From the NCBI GenBank assembly GCA_036936605.1, contig JAUPFV010000005.1, positions 57,494,742-57,558,741 of the forward strand: DNA of 64,000 bases, written 5' to 3'. The stretch's first letter is position 1, and the number at the start of each line of letters is the position of its first letter. The notes beneath the pieces are model-generated. The model saw nothing but the letters and a program-made list of their open reading frames with translations, did no database searches and was not told the DNA's origin. This document shows, piece after piece, positions 1-10,044 of the stretch. The position numbers and the translations under genes were made by a program. Source of the stretch: Limnanthes douglasii subsp. nivea. Its lineage: Eukaryota > Streptophyta > Magnoliopsida > Brassicales > Limnanthaceae.

Positions 1-929
1 TTGTTGGCGCAAATAGTGGATCCTAAGACGTATAGTATACAAGCTCGCATAGCGTGATCAACCCCTGCACCGGTAGCCCTACTATCATTGTATCGCTCAT
101 GTGTGAAAATCGTACGCAACAAATTTAAAGTCAAACTAGTACCATTCTGAGTTTTTTAACCAACTCAGATTGTCGTACACCAAGCATATTAGCGTATGTA
201 ATGCACATCTCCATTCTATCCTCAAAAGACCAAACGTCGAAATCCATACCTATAACCGGCAAGTCGGTCATGACGCAGACGTCGTCGACAGTGATGGTCA
301 TCTCATCAAATGAGAAGTGAAATAAAGATGTACCCACATGCCATCACTCGAGAAAGACCTCTATGAGATGGACGATGATATACCAACGAGATAACACGTC
401 GATCAAGGGGCCAAAAATCATCTCCATAACCTTTGCTCGTACCCTAATCTGATGCCTCAAGTCCCACTTACAAAGACTGTCGTACATCAAGAAGCAACGT
501 AAGTTGACTCTCACAATATGTAGCAAACACAAAAGCAGTAAATCAAAAGGTTGTTCATTAAAATTAAGTTAAAACTAAGTTTAAAAAATATGGTTGAAAA
601 TACTGAAGGTATACAAAAACTTACATCTTCGTGGTAAACATACGCCTCGTGGATGACATAATCAGGATAAAGAACATGGACGTGGGGCATGGTAGCCTCA
701 ACTCCAGCTCAGGTGTCGTATGGGAAGATGAACCTGCAGAGCTGCTGCCAGCCGCAACCCAACCACGGTGATGGCTGGTATTATCCACTAGACCACCACG
801 ACGCAAACATCATTTCGTACAAGATCCCGACGACTCCTCTTCTGCATCGATAATCTCTCTAGAAACTGGTGTATCGAGGGTTGTTTCATGACCACGCTGC
901 TTCTTAGCAGTCGCTTTCTTACACACCAT
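1..929 (-). pseudogene. Plant mobile domain (MAIN-like) gene remnant, runs off the left edge
   Basis: Read on the minus strand from an ATG at 927-929, the protein starts with a basic, low-complexity N-terminus, then reaches a possible splice donor (GTAAGT) near 616-620. The plant mobile domain follows below 532. Diagnostic pieces are FHFSFDEMTITVDDV (about 282-330) and, after a frameshift near 125-135, a stretch ending in MRACILYVLGSTI (about 10-50), which matches the family's RAYLLYLLG motif. Two in-frame TGA codons (810-812 and 344-346) break it; the second sits where the family has Arg in a VERW-like motif, so CGA to TGA is likely. PMD proteins of the MAIN/MAIL1 type act in silencing and are also carried by transposons. 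The family call is firm; whether this was a host gene or a transposon passenger is not clear. Confidence 0.75.
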
Positions 930-1800
930 TCTAGAAGAAAAAAATACCAACAATGAAACAAATACGAACAAATACGAACAATATGTATTGAAAAAATACT
1001 CTAATGAAACAAATTATACATTAAACTATAAATAGTTCGTGTAATAAGACAAATACAAACAAACATATAATTCACACAAAACGGTAAAATCTGGATAAAT
1101 CTCTTGAACAATCAGGGGATTGAAATCCTAAATACCTCATTTCTGCACCATTCTTGAAATAAAATCCAAACCACAGATCCAAAACTCACAAAAATTCCTA
1201 CCCTATCAATTCAACATAACAACAACTACAACCATGCGAAAATCAAAAATTTTAAAAACAAAATGTAAAACCTAATTTTTATACCCTATAGAAAACAAAA
1301 TTAATAAATTTATATTACACTTTTATGTTGTTGTGAATTCGAATTCGAAAAACAAACTGTTTTGATTTTAGGATGGTTGAGAGTTGTTGAGATATTTTGT
1401 GAATTTAGGAGATAAAATGGAAAAAAAATAAAAAATAAAAAAGCCTAACAATTTACTTATATATACAACTTGTTTTCCGCAGTAGAAAAACATATCAAAA
1501 AATAAGTAGCAAAATAGTACAGGATCCAGCAAGACATATTTTATTTTTACGCTGGCCATAAATGTATCCCACTAAAGTTTTCTTACTCATCATATAACTT
1601 GTGGATTCTTATAAAACGAATGGAGATAAGGTAGGAAAAAAAACCTATGTTTTTTTTTAAGCAAAAAAGTAACTATATTATCGAAAAATTGAAGGTTTAC
1701 AAAAGATATAGGCAAAATTATAAAACAGAACAAAACATAAGCCCTTAAAACAATAGGCCCAAACCCATAACCCGAATTACCCGAACCCGTCTTTGACAAA
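930..1800. other. AT-rich spacer, no gene recognised
   Basis: This stretch is AT-rich with many short homopolymer runs. Short open frames on the minus strand (1368-1559 and 1590-1799) have hydrophobic, low-complexity translations and resemble nothing I know. It includes the 5' flank of the plant-mobile-domain remnant. Confidence 0.6.
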
Positions 1801-2325
1801 ACCCTAATAGACTTTATCGATCTCCATCCTCATAGAACCATCAGCCCCAAATCACAACCTTAAAACCCTAGCAGTACCCTAATCAATCTCCTCCAAGGTA
1901 ACGGGGGTTGATTTTTTGGCAAGTTTGCTTCACTAGCTGCACCAGTTGCTGCTGCTGCCTCTGGTGGTGCTGCTCCTGCTGCTTCGATGCAAAACACTCC
2001 GATTTAGCTAACTTATACCAAGAGGGATCACTAGTCTTCCCTTCCAGCAGTGCAAGCATCACATCACCACCGTTGATTACCAACCTTCAGGTCCCGCAGG
2101 AGGTATGCTCGATTTCCGGTAATCTCCAGCTTGCCGGCGAACAACACGCTCTTAAGTTCAGTCAGGTATTTCTTTCTCTCTTTAGCTTCCGGAATATTTT
2201 CAGGAGAATTTTGTGAATTTCTAGTTGTACCTGAGAGTGACATTATTCAGCCTTGAGAATGCTGATTGCTCGATTCTACATGCTAAGATCTTGCCTTATG
2301 AACCTTGTCTGGGAGTGGCCGCAGA
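1801..2325. other. Unassigned, more GC-balanced block with a Gln-rich frame
   Basis: Base composition is closer to coding sequence than in the neighbours. A minus-strand frame at 1883-2083 is rich in Gln and a plus-strand frame at 1908-2216 is rich in Cys and Ser, both because of CTG/CAG-like runs near 1945-1985. A possible splice donor (CAG then GTATTT) lies near 2165 on the plus strand. It could be a decayed exon, or untranslated sequence next to the ORF1 remnant to the right. I cannot name a family. Confidence 0.3.
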
Positions 2326-3846
2326 TCAGACATGTGTAAATCCTTGATTGATAAAGTTCTGCAAAAACTTCTTGACAGCAAGGTGTGCACCAGTTTTAGC
2401 AGGATTTCCATTCAGCCTTTCGAAAACAGATAAGTCTCGCCCTCTCTTCGAACTCTTTCTCCCTTTGGGCACATGGAAGCGCAAGTGCCTACAATACTTG
2501 GCTTTTATGTTGCTACTTCGAAAATTCCAATTTAGATGTTTAACATCTTGAACTTGATTTGTAATCTTTTTTGTCCCTGAGAAGATGAGACATTTAGAAG
2601 CCTCCTTTCTTTGTCTGATTCTATTGGAGCTTCTAGCAGCTTTTAGCTTTTTGCCTAACACTATATGCAAGTCCTCATCCTCTTCATCTTTATTGCAGGT
2701 TGGAGTAGTTTGAAGGCTTCCTATATTTTGAGGTAAGACCTTACAGTTATTTTCACATTCTTTTTTGTGCCTTTCATCCAGAAGCTTTACTGCTTTTGTA
2801 ATATCATTTTCATTTGGTGTAGGGGGGTCATCTTCTTGAATATTTAGATTTTGAGGCTTAGGGACTCTACTCTCTGTATTGATAGAGTCAGCGTCATCAT
2901 TCTTTTTATCCACATTGTTAGCTTCATTCTTAGCAGCCACATGATTATTGATGTTGCTTTCATTGCTGTCAATGTTGATTGTTTCATAATTCTCTTGGGT
3001 TTTTTACTTTTCTTGAGTTTTGTTGCACGACTTCTCATCATGACCTATATGACTGCAGATTCCGTAATATTTGGGAAGATCCTTATAGCTCGCCGTAATC
3101 CAGCACCCATCATTCTCCCCAAACCCGATCCAGATGTCTCTGTGAATCTTTCTTGTTAAATCAAGCTCAACCCATACAAGACACGAGTTGTGGTAAGCCC
3201 GATTTTTGTCTGGAATTTTTATTTGAAGAGGATTTCCTATAGACTTAGCTATAGAAAGAATCATTCTTTCATTATACAAAAATTCAGGAAGATTACCTAA
3301 TTTAATCCATACAGGACAGACAGGACATTCTCTTTTGACATTGAATTGTGGCGTCCATTTAAGAAGACGCATTGTTAAGGATTGAACCTGCCAAACACTT
3401 CTCCTCCACAAACAACACAAGTCCTCTTTACAGTTAAATTCAAGGAGCAAATGTCGTGAGTCCCATATACTCACACTACATTGCATTTTCATATTCATCT
3501 TTTGCAAGAAGTCCTCCATTGTCTGTCTTTTAGGGATTCCTCGACTAAACTTGGCAACAAGAGTATGTTTTCTTTGCTTTTCAAGGCTTTCTTTGATATG
3601 TTTCTCGAATTGAAGGGAAATGTGGTCTGTTTTGTGGAAGTATTCCATTGGAAGGCATTCTAACTCTTCTTTGTTTTCTTTGACAGCTGCAGCGTAGGAC
3701 TTGCGAGGCGGCTCAGATGATTTAAGATTTTCCATCAACACTGCAGCGTAGGACTTGCGAGGCGGCTCAGATGATTTAAGATTTTCCATCAACACTGCAG
3801 CGTAGGACTTGCGAGGAGGCTTAGATGATATGGGATTTTCCATCAA
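2326..3846 (-). pseudogene. DUF4283/zinc-knuckle ORF1 of a LINE-type element
   Basis: One frame of about 506 codons on the minus strand is broken only by a TAA at 3004-3006, probably a former CAA. The order is: three 18-residue repeats containing PPRKSYAAV at the N-terminus, a DUF4283 domain (hallmarks IWDSRHLLLEF, RLLKWTPQF, VWIKLGNLPEFLYNE), then a zinc knuckle and a charged tail ending near SVFERLNGN. The knuckle reads YYGICSHIGHDEKSC, so the first Cys of CX2CX4HX4C is Tyr (TGC to TAC). DUF4283 proteins are the RNA-binding ORF1/gag of plant LINEs. No endonuclease or reverse transcriptase follows toward 2326, which is odd because LINE copies usually lose their 5' end. A solitary, possibly domesticated, ORF1 is the alternative. 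Confidence 0.75.
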
Positions 3847-3848
3847 GA
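3687..3848 (-). repeat. 54-bp tandem repeat x3 inside the DUF4283 ORF1
   Basis: The word CTGCAGCGTAGGACTTGCGA recurs at 3687, 3741 and 3795, giving exactly 54-bp spacing. Two copies are nearly identical and the outermost has diverged. Because 54 is divisible by three, each copy adds 18 residues (the PPRKSYAAVLMENLKSSE unit) to the N-terminus without changing frame. Confidence 0.95.
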
Positions 3849-4565
3849 TTTTCAGAGGAAAATCAAGGAGCTCAAGGGGAGATTAATACTCGAAGACTCG
3901 CCGATCACCCAGCGAATCAGATGATTAATCTGGTATTAGGATTCTTGATTCAATCTTAGATCACTGCATAGATTATTTTCTTGTAAAAGTATCGGATGAA
4001 TAATGTAAGTTCTTGGATGATTCAAATTGAACAACCTGGTACTTTTATTAAATAAATTAATTGAGAAGGGTCCGGATACTAAATTAATCGACCCAGCATT
4101 GCATAAAGCTACTGAGAAAACCCATTAGAGTTAGTGAGAAGATATCGACGACTTTTCTCCATGATCAGTGTAATTTGAAAGAAGCTGCAAACATGCTGAT
4201 CACACAAGTTGAAATAACATATATATTGTTAGTACTTTTTGGGACAAAAGGACCAACTTTACTAGCCCAATGCATCCCACTGAATGCAAGCAGATCCTAT
4301 CGAAGGAAGGGGCCGCTTCCCTCATTGGCAGAGGGATGACGAGGAACTTAATCGAACTAACGACTGGCATTTGAAAACGACTGGCATTTGAAAGAAACCG
4401 ACAAGGCTAAAACGCAATGACGGCCTCATCCGGCCGCCCTCTAATCGGCTAAATCCCCTCGAGTATGATGGAGCTATGCGGAGAAAAATACCATCCTTAC
4501 ACGACCCCCTCCAATAGGTGATAACTCTTCGAGAATTTCCCGATGAAATTTTACGAAGAAGACGT
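3849..4565. other. Upstream flank of ORF1 and unassigned block left of the copia element
   Basis: 3849-4200 probably holds the 5' leader of the DUF4283 ORF1. 4240-4565 is more GC-rich, includes a direct duplication of CGACTGGCATTTGAAA (about 4361-4395), and has no open frame I recognise. It was split from 8795-9182 by the copia insertion and may be part of an older, unidentified element. Confidence 0.4.
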
Positions 4566-4790
4566 TGGTTTCGATACTAAAATAAAATGTGGTTAAATTT
4601 TGTCATTTTTTTAAAATGAGAGAATAAGAAATTAAATTTTTGTAAATTTAAAAATTTAAATATCACTTCACGTATATAATTACAATCCATATGGTTTTTT
4701 AAACTAGGGAATGGAAGATAACTACCTAATATTAACTTTCATAACTTATCTTACTTTCATAATGACGTGTCAAACTTAAATATTCTAACA
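4566..4790 (-). repeat. Copia 3' LTR
   Basis: On the plus strand it runs from TGGTTTCGATAC to TATTCTAACA and matches 8588-8794 along its length with scattered substitutions and small indels. The adjacent purine-rich run (AAAAGGAAG on the minus strand, about 4791-4802) fits a polypurine tract. Confidence 0.9.
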
Positions 4791-4841
4791 ATCTTCCTTT
4801 TAAGTTTGACTTTGGTCGAGATTTTTTATTCTGAGTAACTC

Positions 4842-5639
4842 TCACATCTCTGCAAATTTTAGTATTGCTAGAGCTTTGTTGAGAATATCAACACGTTGTT
4901 CTCTGGTGCAAACGAATTCCATGACTATATGGTGCTTCTCGACACATTCGCGGATGAAGTGGAAGCGAGTGTCTATGTGTTTGCTTCGTCCGTGAAATAC
5001 CAGATTTTCCATTAATGAAATTGCAGATTTATTGTCAACATACAATGTTACTGGGTTTAGTTTCATTTTAGTCACCTCGCTCAACAAGTTTCTTAGCCAT
5101 AATTATTGATACGACGCTTCAGTTGCTCCCATAAATCCAGCCTCACAAGAAGAGAACGCCACAGTTCGTTGCTTTTGAGATTGCCAAGTGATCAAATTAG
5201 CATTGAGATAAAATATCATTCCTCCGGTGCTTTTTCTATCGTCGGTGTCTCGAGCTGAATCACTATCAATAAAACCAACTAGATCTTCATATTCTTTCCT
5301 TTTTTCATATGTCAGTCCATAGGTTATGGACCCTTTTACGTAGCGAAGAATGTGTTTGACTGCTTGATGATGAGTCATAGTAGGTTTCTCCATGTACCTA
5401 CTCATGAGTCTGACAACATATGATAAATCTGGACGAGTATGAATTAGATACCTTAGACATCTGATGATGCACCTATACATAGTGTGATCTAGCAACTCTC
5501 CTTGAGTATCATTCCCAATCTGTAGTTTTGCTTCTATGTGATACTTGGTAGGATTACAATCATCCATCTTGAATTGACGTAACATTTTCTTTGCATAAGC
5601 TGTTTGTCTGAGTATTATGTAACCTTTCTTCTGCTTCAC
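4842..5639 (-). pseudogene. Copia reverse transcriptase C-terminus and RNase H
   Basis: Two frames in the same order, 5103-5639 then 4842-5087, carry the end of the polymerase (YLIHTRPDLSYVV, MSRYMEKPT, LRYVKGS) and the copia RNase H. RNase H signatures include GFIDSDSARDTDDRKSTGG and SSCEAGFMGATEA, where the usual continuation is SSCEAEY. The third acidic site appears in LYVDNKSAISL, and HIDTRFHFIRE follows. A gap with a stop lies near 5088-5102, so the domain is split. These enzymes copy the element's RNA and remove it from the hybrid; here they cannot be made intact. Confidence 0.88.
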
Positions 5640-6560
5640 CTAAATCCCAAATTAGTAAGAGAGTAACTCGAGATCACTTATCTCAAACTCTTCCATCATT
5701 TGTTTCTTCAATGTTTTAATTCCCTCAATACTTGAACTAGTGACAATCAAGTCGTTAACATACACACCCATTATCAAAGCTTTTATACCGCTACTTCTTG
5801 TATATACCGCTTGTTCTTGTGAGCACTTTACAAAACTAAGATTTTTAAAACTCTTGTCGAGGCGAATCTTTCATACCTTCGGTACTTGTCGTAAACCATA
5901 TAGTGCCTTTGACAACTTGTATACTTTATCTTGTTCGTTCTTGATTACAAAGCTTTCTAGATAGACAACATATACTTCTTATTGGAGGTCACAATTTAAA
6001 AATGTTTATTTTACATCCAAGTGATGAATCTCCCATCCATGTTGGGCTACAAGGGCAAGAATCAATCTCACAGTATTGAGTCTAGCCACAGGTGCAGAAA
6101 CTTCATCAAAATCAACTACTTGTTATTGAACATATCTCTTCGCTACTAGCCTTGCTTTGTGCCTTGTAACATTTCTTTCACTGTTATTTTTTAGTTTAAA
6201 CACCCACTTCAAACCTATGAGCTTTTGATCAGGGGGTAAGTTGGTGAGTTTCCACGTTTTATTTTTTTCGATGGCCTCAATTTCATTTTTCATAGTCTCA
6301 TGTCATGCCTTCTCAGTTACGGCTTCGCTATAATTTTGGCTTCTTATTAATCTTCAGGATGTAACTTATCTTTGGGTGCATCACCATAAATTTTAGTTGA
6401 GAGCGGAAATGTTTTGGACAATCATCTGTTATAGACCCTGTTGTACTTCAAATTGAGTTTTCTATTTCAAGAAAGTTTTCATATCATCTGGTGTAACCGA
6501 TGATTTCATGTGTGGGCTTGTTGGTGTAGGTGTATCAACACACTCCACACCTACATGGTC
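5640..6560 (-). pseudogene. Copia reverse transcriptase core, multiply frameshifted
   Basis: Reading several minus-strand frames recovers the polymerase: LTNLPPDQKLIGLKWVFKLK and HKARLVAKRYVQ (about 6130-6240), followed by an in-frame TAA, and lower down the catalytic box. That box reads YVND (5751-5762) instead of YVDD, so one catalytic aspartate is replaced by Asn. No open frame longer than about 60 codons survives on the coding strand. Confidence 0.8.
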
Positions 6561-6728
6561 TTCATTGTTTTCTAAAATTGTAAAATCTGTACTAATATGT
6601 TTGTTATCATCGTTGATAAACCAATTCGATTTCTTATCTTCTTCAAATACAACATCTCAACAAACATAAATTTCCTCACGTCTTGGATCATACAGCCTAT
6701 GTGTCGTGCTTCCGTTTTCTACGCCAAA

Positions 6729-7368
6729 TCACACCATCTTTTGACTTCTATCATCAAGTTTATTCATATGTATTCCTGCAATCCTTATATATTTTTTACA
6801 ACAAAAAACTCTTAGGTGCTCAAAATAGGGTTTCTTACCAAACCACATTTCATAAGGGGTATGATTTCCTAAACTTTTTGGCAAACGATTTAACAGATAC
6901 ATTGTATGTCGTACAACCTCACCCCACAATACTTTTGAAACTAACATAATTTTAAGTAGACTTCTTACAGTATTCATTACAGTACGGTTTCTGCGTTCCA
7001 CAAAGCCATTCTGTTGTGGAGTGTATGGTGCAGTGAGATGACGTTGGATACCTTCCTCTTCGCAAAAATCAGAAAACTTCTTAGACAAGAACTCATTATC
7101 TCGATTAATACGCAAGTTATTATCTTGTAATCAAATCCATTTTCAAAAAGTCTTTTGAATTTTCTAAACACGTCAAATGCATATCCTTTTTTATCATATA
7201 CACCCACCTACAACCACTATAATCGTCAAGAAGTAAAAGAAAGTATTTATTACCAGCAATTGTTGTTGGACTAATCGGGCTACATAAATCTGCATGTATG
7301 AGTTGCAATGGTCTCTTGACATACAAATTTTCTTGATTAGGAAATGGTAACCTCACTTTCTTAGACAC
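6729..7368 (-). pseudogene. Copia integrase core
   Basis: Two pieces, 7120-7368 and 6729-7115, separated by a frameshift near 7116, hold the DDE integrase. LQLIHADLCSPISP contains the first Asp; the second normally lies in DRGGEF but here reads NRDNEF, so the motif is altered. The Glu lies in TPQQNGFVERRNRT. The downstream LNRLPKSLGNHTPYEMWFGKKP stretch is typical of copia integrases. It inserts the cDNA into the genome; this copy is dead. Confidence 0.9.
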
Positions 7369-7490
7369 TAGGAAATTTCACATAACTAATAATATTATTA
7401 GTAAGCGAGTATCTCCGTTCTTGCACCGAAACAAGATCGATCCTTTACCTTGGATCACTGACAATGAGTCATCTTCAAATTTCACGTTTT

Positions 7491-7685
7491 CTAGGAATGT
7501 TTCATCAAGTTCTTGGAACTTTTTCGATCTCCCATCATGTGGTTTATTGCTCCATTATCCAAGTACAAAATGTTACTCTCCACTTGGTTCTCTCCATGAG
7601 AGAGAATATTAGTCATAACTTTCTTTTCGTTCAGAGTCTTTTCAGCTATCATCAATGTATGCTCTTCATAATTTGTGCATGTCAA
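7491..7685 (-). pseudogene. Copia aspartic protease remnant
   Basis: The frame contains YLDNGAINHMMGDR, which corresponds to the copia protease active site DTGA-NHM. The middle Thr/Ser of the catalytic DTG/DSG triad is Asn here. It lies between the zinc knuckle and the integrase, as expected. Confidence 0.8.
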
Positions 7686-7727
7686 ATGTGCTTCATGGTT
7701 TTGTTTTTTAACGCGACACTTGGATGT

Positions 7728-8520
7728 TTAATGGCCTAATTTTCCACAACGGTAACACTTAATCATGTTCTTACCCTTCTGATGGTTTACAACATCATGT
7801 GGCTGTAAATTATAATCACGACTTTCTCTGCCACCACTTCCACAGCCTCTACCCCGACCATGTCCACGACCTACGTTGTAACCATTACGTTTCTTGTTAT
7901 AATAATTACGTTTTTTAGAAGGAAAATTATTCTCACCAGTGTTCCTTTTCGATGTTGTTAACCACTCTCCATGAGTAAGTATAACCACTAAGTGTCTCTT
8001 CATGCGCTTTCAGACGACCAACAACATCTTTAATATATATATTTTTAGATCACCAAATCGCTCGATTGAGGTAACAATTTGTATGAATTTTGGGAGAACT
8101 GCTCGAAGGAACTTCTTGACAACCGAGATCTCCTTTACTACGTCTCTTAAAGAACGAATACTAGTAACAATGATAGTCAATCTCATGGCGAATTCATCCA
8201 CATAATCTTCTTCTTTCATGATTGCAGCCTCAGAATAACTTCTTAATGTCTTTATTTTTGCCTCTCGTACTCGTTAGCACCCATGTTCATTGTCTCCAAC
8301 GCATCCCACGCTTTCTTTGCCGAATCTTTTTCTACCAGCATTAGAAGAACATCTTCGGGGATTGGTTGATAAATGGAAACCAAAGCCATTCTATCTTTTC
8401 CTACTTCAACATCTTCTGAATTTGCTATCGCATCCCACACACAATGTACCTATAAATTTATGTGAATTTTTAATGCACATGTTGCATAATTACTCTTGGT
8501 GAGTAATGGATAGTGAAGTG
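7728..8520 (-). pseudogene. Copia gag with CCHC zinc knuckle
   Basis: Pieces at 8252-8440 and 8010-8219 match the UBN2-type gag region (KKAWDALETMNMG, EEDYVDEFAMRLTIIV). A third piece at 7728-8003 has a Gly/Arg-rich run and the start of a knuckle, CYRCGKLGH. The N-terminus can be followed to about 8520 (YPLLTKSNYATCALK) with a stop before 8440. Gag packages the element RNA. Several frameshifts separate the pieces. Confidence 0.85.
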
Positions 8521-8569
8521 TTACATTTCCTTATTTTCCCATATTTGAATTTTGTTTAGGAATTTCCTA

Positions 8570-8582
8570 GGCTCTGATACCA
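8570..8582 (-). other. Copia primer-binding site, initiator tRNA-Met type
   Basis: The minus strand reads TGGTATCAGAGCC, the complement of the 3' end of plant initiator tRNA-Met, placed five bases inside the 5' LTR. Confidence 0.93.
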
Positions 8583-8587
8583 AATTT

Positions 8588-8794
8588 TGGTTTGAATATT
8601 AAAATAAAATGTGTTCGAGTTTTGCCAAAAAAAAACTAAAATGAGAAAATAATAAACTAAGTTTGTGAAAATTTAAAAATATAAATATCATTTCGCGTAC
8701 ATAATTACAATCCATAAAATTTCTTAAATAAATGGAAAATAAATACCTAACATTAACTTCCATAATGTCAGGTCAAACTTAAAATATTCTAACA
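8588..8794 (-). repeat. Copia 5' LTR
   Basis: Plus-strand ends are TGGTTTGAATATT and TATTCTAACA. It pairs with 4566-4790. Minus-strand orientation is fixed by the primer-binding site at its left. Confidence 0.9.
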
Positions 8795-9182
8795 ACGGAT
8801 CCAAATAGCGGACGTCCGGGTCACCATGAACAAACCATTAGTAATGTAGCGAACTACCTTGTTGGAGGTCCTGTGAGCAGACGATAACTATTCAGTGAGC
8901 ATACCTCCCGCATAGACCCAATAACACAAAAACCACCTCGCCATAGCATGTCCAGACGTATAGAGCCCCACATAATTCACAGTGAGCAGAGAGGAGAGCC
9001 GACCAGAGGAAGAAGCCACGTCCTTCGTCGGCAGCATGGTGAAGATGTGTTTGGCTGTCAGGGACGAGTTGTGAAAAAACTTGTAGGAGCGGGGCGACGG
9101 GGTTCTCGACGGAAGAAGAAGCACACCTTACAATATATATGCATTAGCCGGAAACCACCTGAGTGGTTGGCATCCTCCATAG
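8795..9182. other. Unassigned coding-like block between copia and TRIM
   Basis: This GC-richer stretch holds overlapping open frames on both strands (8948-9199 plus, 8888-9124 minus) that I cannot assign. The copia element on its left and the TRIM on its right were both inserted into it, and 10045-10450 is its continuation beyond the TRIM. Confidence 0.35.
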
Positions 9183-9427
9183 TGTTGGATAAACATTGAA
9201 CAGACACGTGTTATTATGTCAGTTAGTAAGATAAGATCAAATCGTTAGTAATTTGTCTATATAAGAGACAAACCGTGTATATTTTATCTTTGAAATAACC
9301 ATTATCATTTCCACATTGATCATGAAATGACAGTTATCATTTCCATACTGATCTTTGAAATGACAGTTATCATTTCCATACTTGCTGTCTGTAAGTGTAT
9401 CTGCATTTTAGGGACCTAGTCCCTACA
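9183..9427 (+). repeat. TRIM left LTR
   Basis: It includes TCTATATAAGAGACAAA, a probable TATA box (about 9256-9272), and three tandem copies of a GAAATGACAGTTATCATTTCC-like unit, each itself an imperfect palindrome. Confidence 0.92.
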
Positions 9428-9429
9428 TT

Positions 9430-9442
9430 TGGTATCAGAGCC
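9430..9442 (+). other. TRIM primer-binding site, initiator tRNA-Met type
   Basis: TGGTATCAGAGCC starts two bases after the LTR end. Confidence 0.93.
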
Positions 9443-9454
9443 TGTGTTGCAGAT

Positions 9455-9720
9455 AAAGAAGCAGAAGGATTAAATCCTACTTTCTAAAGAAGCAGATACA
9501 TTCTGAAGAAGCAGAGGGATTCAATCCTACATTCTTAAAGAAGCAGAGGACACAGCCATTTCTCAAGACAGAGAAACAGAGGCAAGACAGCAAGGTAGCC
9601 ATTTCTCAAGGCGGAGAAACAGAGGCAAGGCAGCCATTTCTCAAGGCGGAGAAACAGACGACAAGGCGGCCATTTCTCAAGCGGAGAAACAGACGGCAAC
9701 AAGATCTTCAACAACTCTTC
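9455..9720 (+). repeat. Tandem repeats filling the TRIM interior
   Basis: Two repeat types follow one another. AAGAAGCAGA...GGATTCAATCCTAC occurs about three times (9455-9545). AGCCATTTCTCAAG..GGAGAAACAGA occurs four times (about 9553-9690). Neither encodes a protein. Confidence 0.85.
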
Positions 9721-9787
9721 AGATAAAGAGGAAGATCAGGCAGACGACGAATAAGACAGGAGTCGAGTTCAATGTTAAGGGGGAGAA

Positions 9788-10044
9788 TGTTGGATAAACA
9801 TTGAACAGACACGTGTTATTATGTCAGTTAGTAAGATAAGATCAAACCGTTAGTAATTTGTCTATATAAGAGACAAACCGTGTACATTTGATCTTTGAAA
9901 TGACCGTTATCATTTCCACATTGATCATGAAATGACAGTTATCATTTCCATACCGATCTTTGAAATGACAGTTATCATTTCCATACTTGCTGTATGTAAA
10001 CGTTATCTTCATTGTTTGTTAATTTTAGGGAACTTATCCCTACA
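9788..10044 (+). repeat. TRIM right LTR
   Basis: It matches the left LTR closely; the main difference is about a dozen extra bases shortly before the terminal AGGGAACTTATCCCTACA. Confidence 0.92.

Larger units (their letters stand above)
4566..8794 (-). mobile_element. Ty1/copia LTR retrotransposon, complete structure, inactive
   Basis: The element reads right to left: 5' LTR (8588-8794), primer-binding site (8570-8582), gag with zinc knuckle, protease, integrase, reverse transcriptase, RNase H, a purine-rich tract next to 4791, and 3' LTR (4566-4790). The order integrase before reverse transcriptase defines Ty1/copia. LTRs are short (207 and 225 bp), both bounded by TG/CA-type ends, and visibly diverged by indels, so the insertion is old. 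The coding region is broken by many frameshifts and stops, and both the protease and polymerase active sites are mutated. I could not find a clean target duplication; flanking bases are GACGT on the left and ACGGA on the right. Confidence 0.92.
9183..10044 (+). mobile_element. TRIM-like miniature LTR retrotransposon
   Basis: The 862-bp element has two direct LTRs (9183-9427 and 9788-10044) starting TGTTGGATAAACATTGAAC and ending CCCTACA. A primer-binding site for initiator tRNA-Met lies at 9430-9442, and a polypurine tract (AAGGGGGAGAA, 9777-9787) abuts the right LTR. Flanks CATAG and TATAG suggest a 5-bp target duplication with one change. The 360-bp interior has no coding capacity and consists largely of direct repeats. 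It must have moved with proteins from another element. The LTRs are similar, so it is younger than the copia element next to it. Confidence 0.93.

Noticed and set aside
1908..2216. Cys-rich open frame (+) as a small secreted protein
   Set aside because: The Cys codons come from a TGC/TGG-rich low-complexity run opposite a Gln-rich frame. There is no signal peptide and no regular Cys spacing.
8570..8582. tRNA-like sequences at 8570, 9430 and 45122
   Set aside because: Each is only the 13-base primer-binding complement of initiator tRNA-Met next to an LTR, not a tRNA gene.
4561..8799. A target-site duplication for the copia element
   Set aside because: Flanking bases GACGT and ACGGA do not match. 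Either the ends shifted or one flank has changed.
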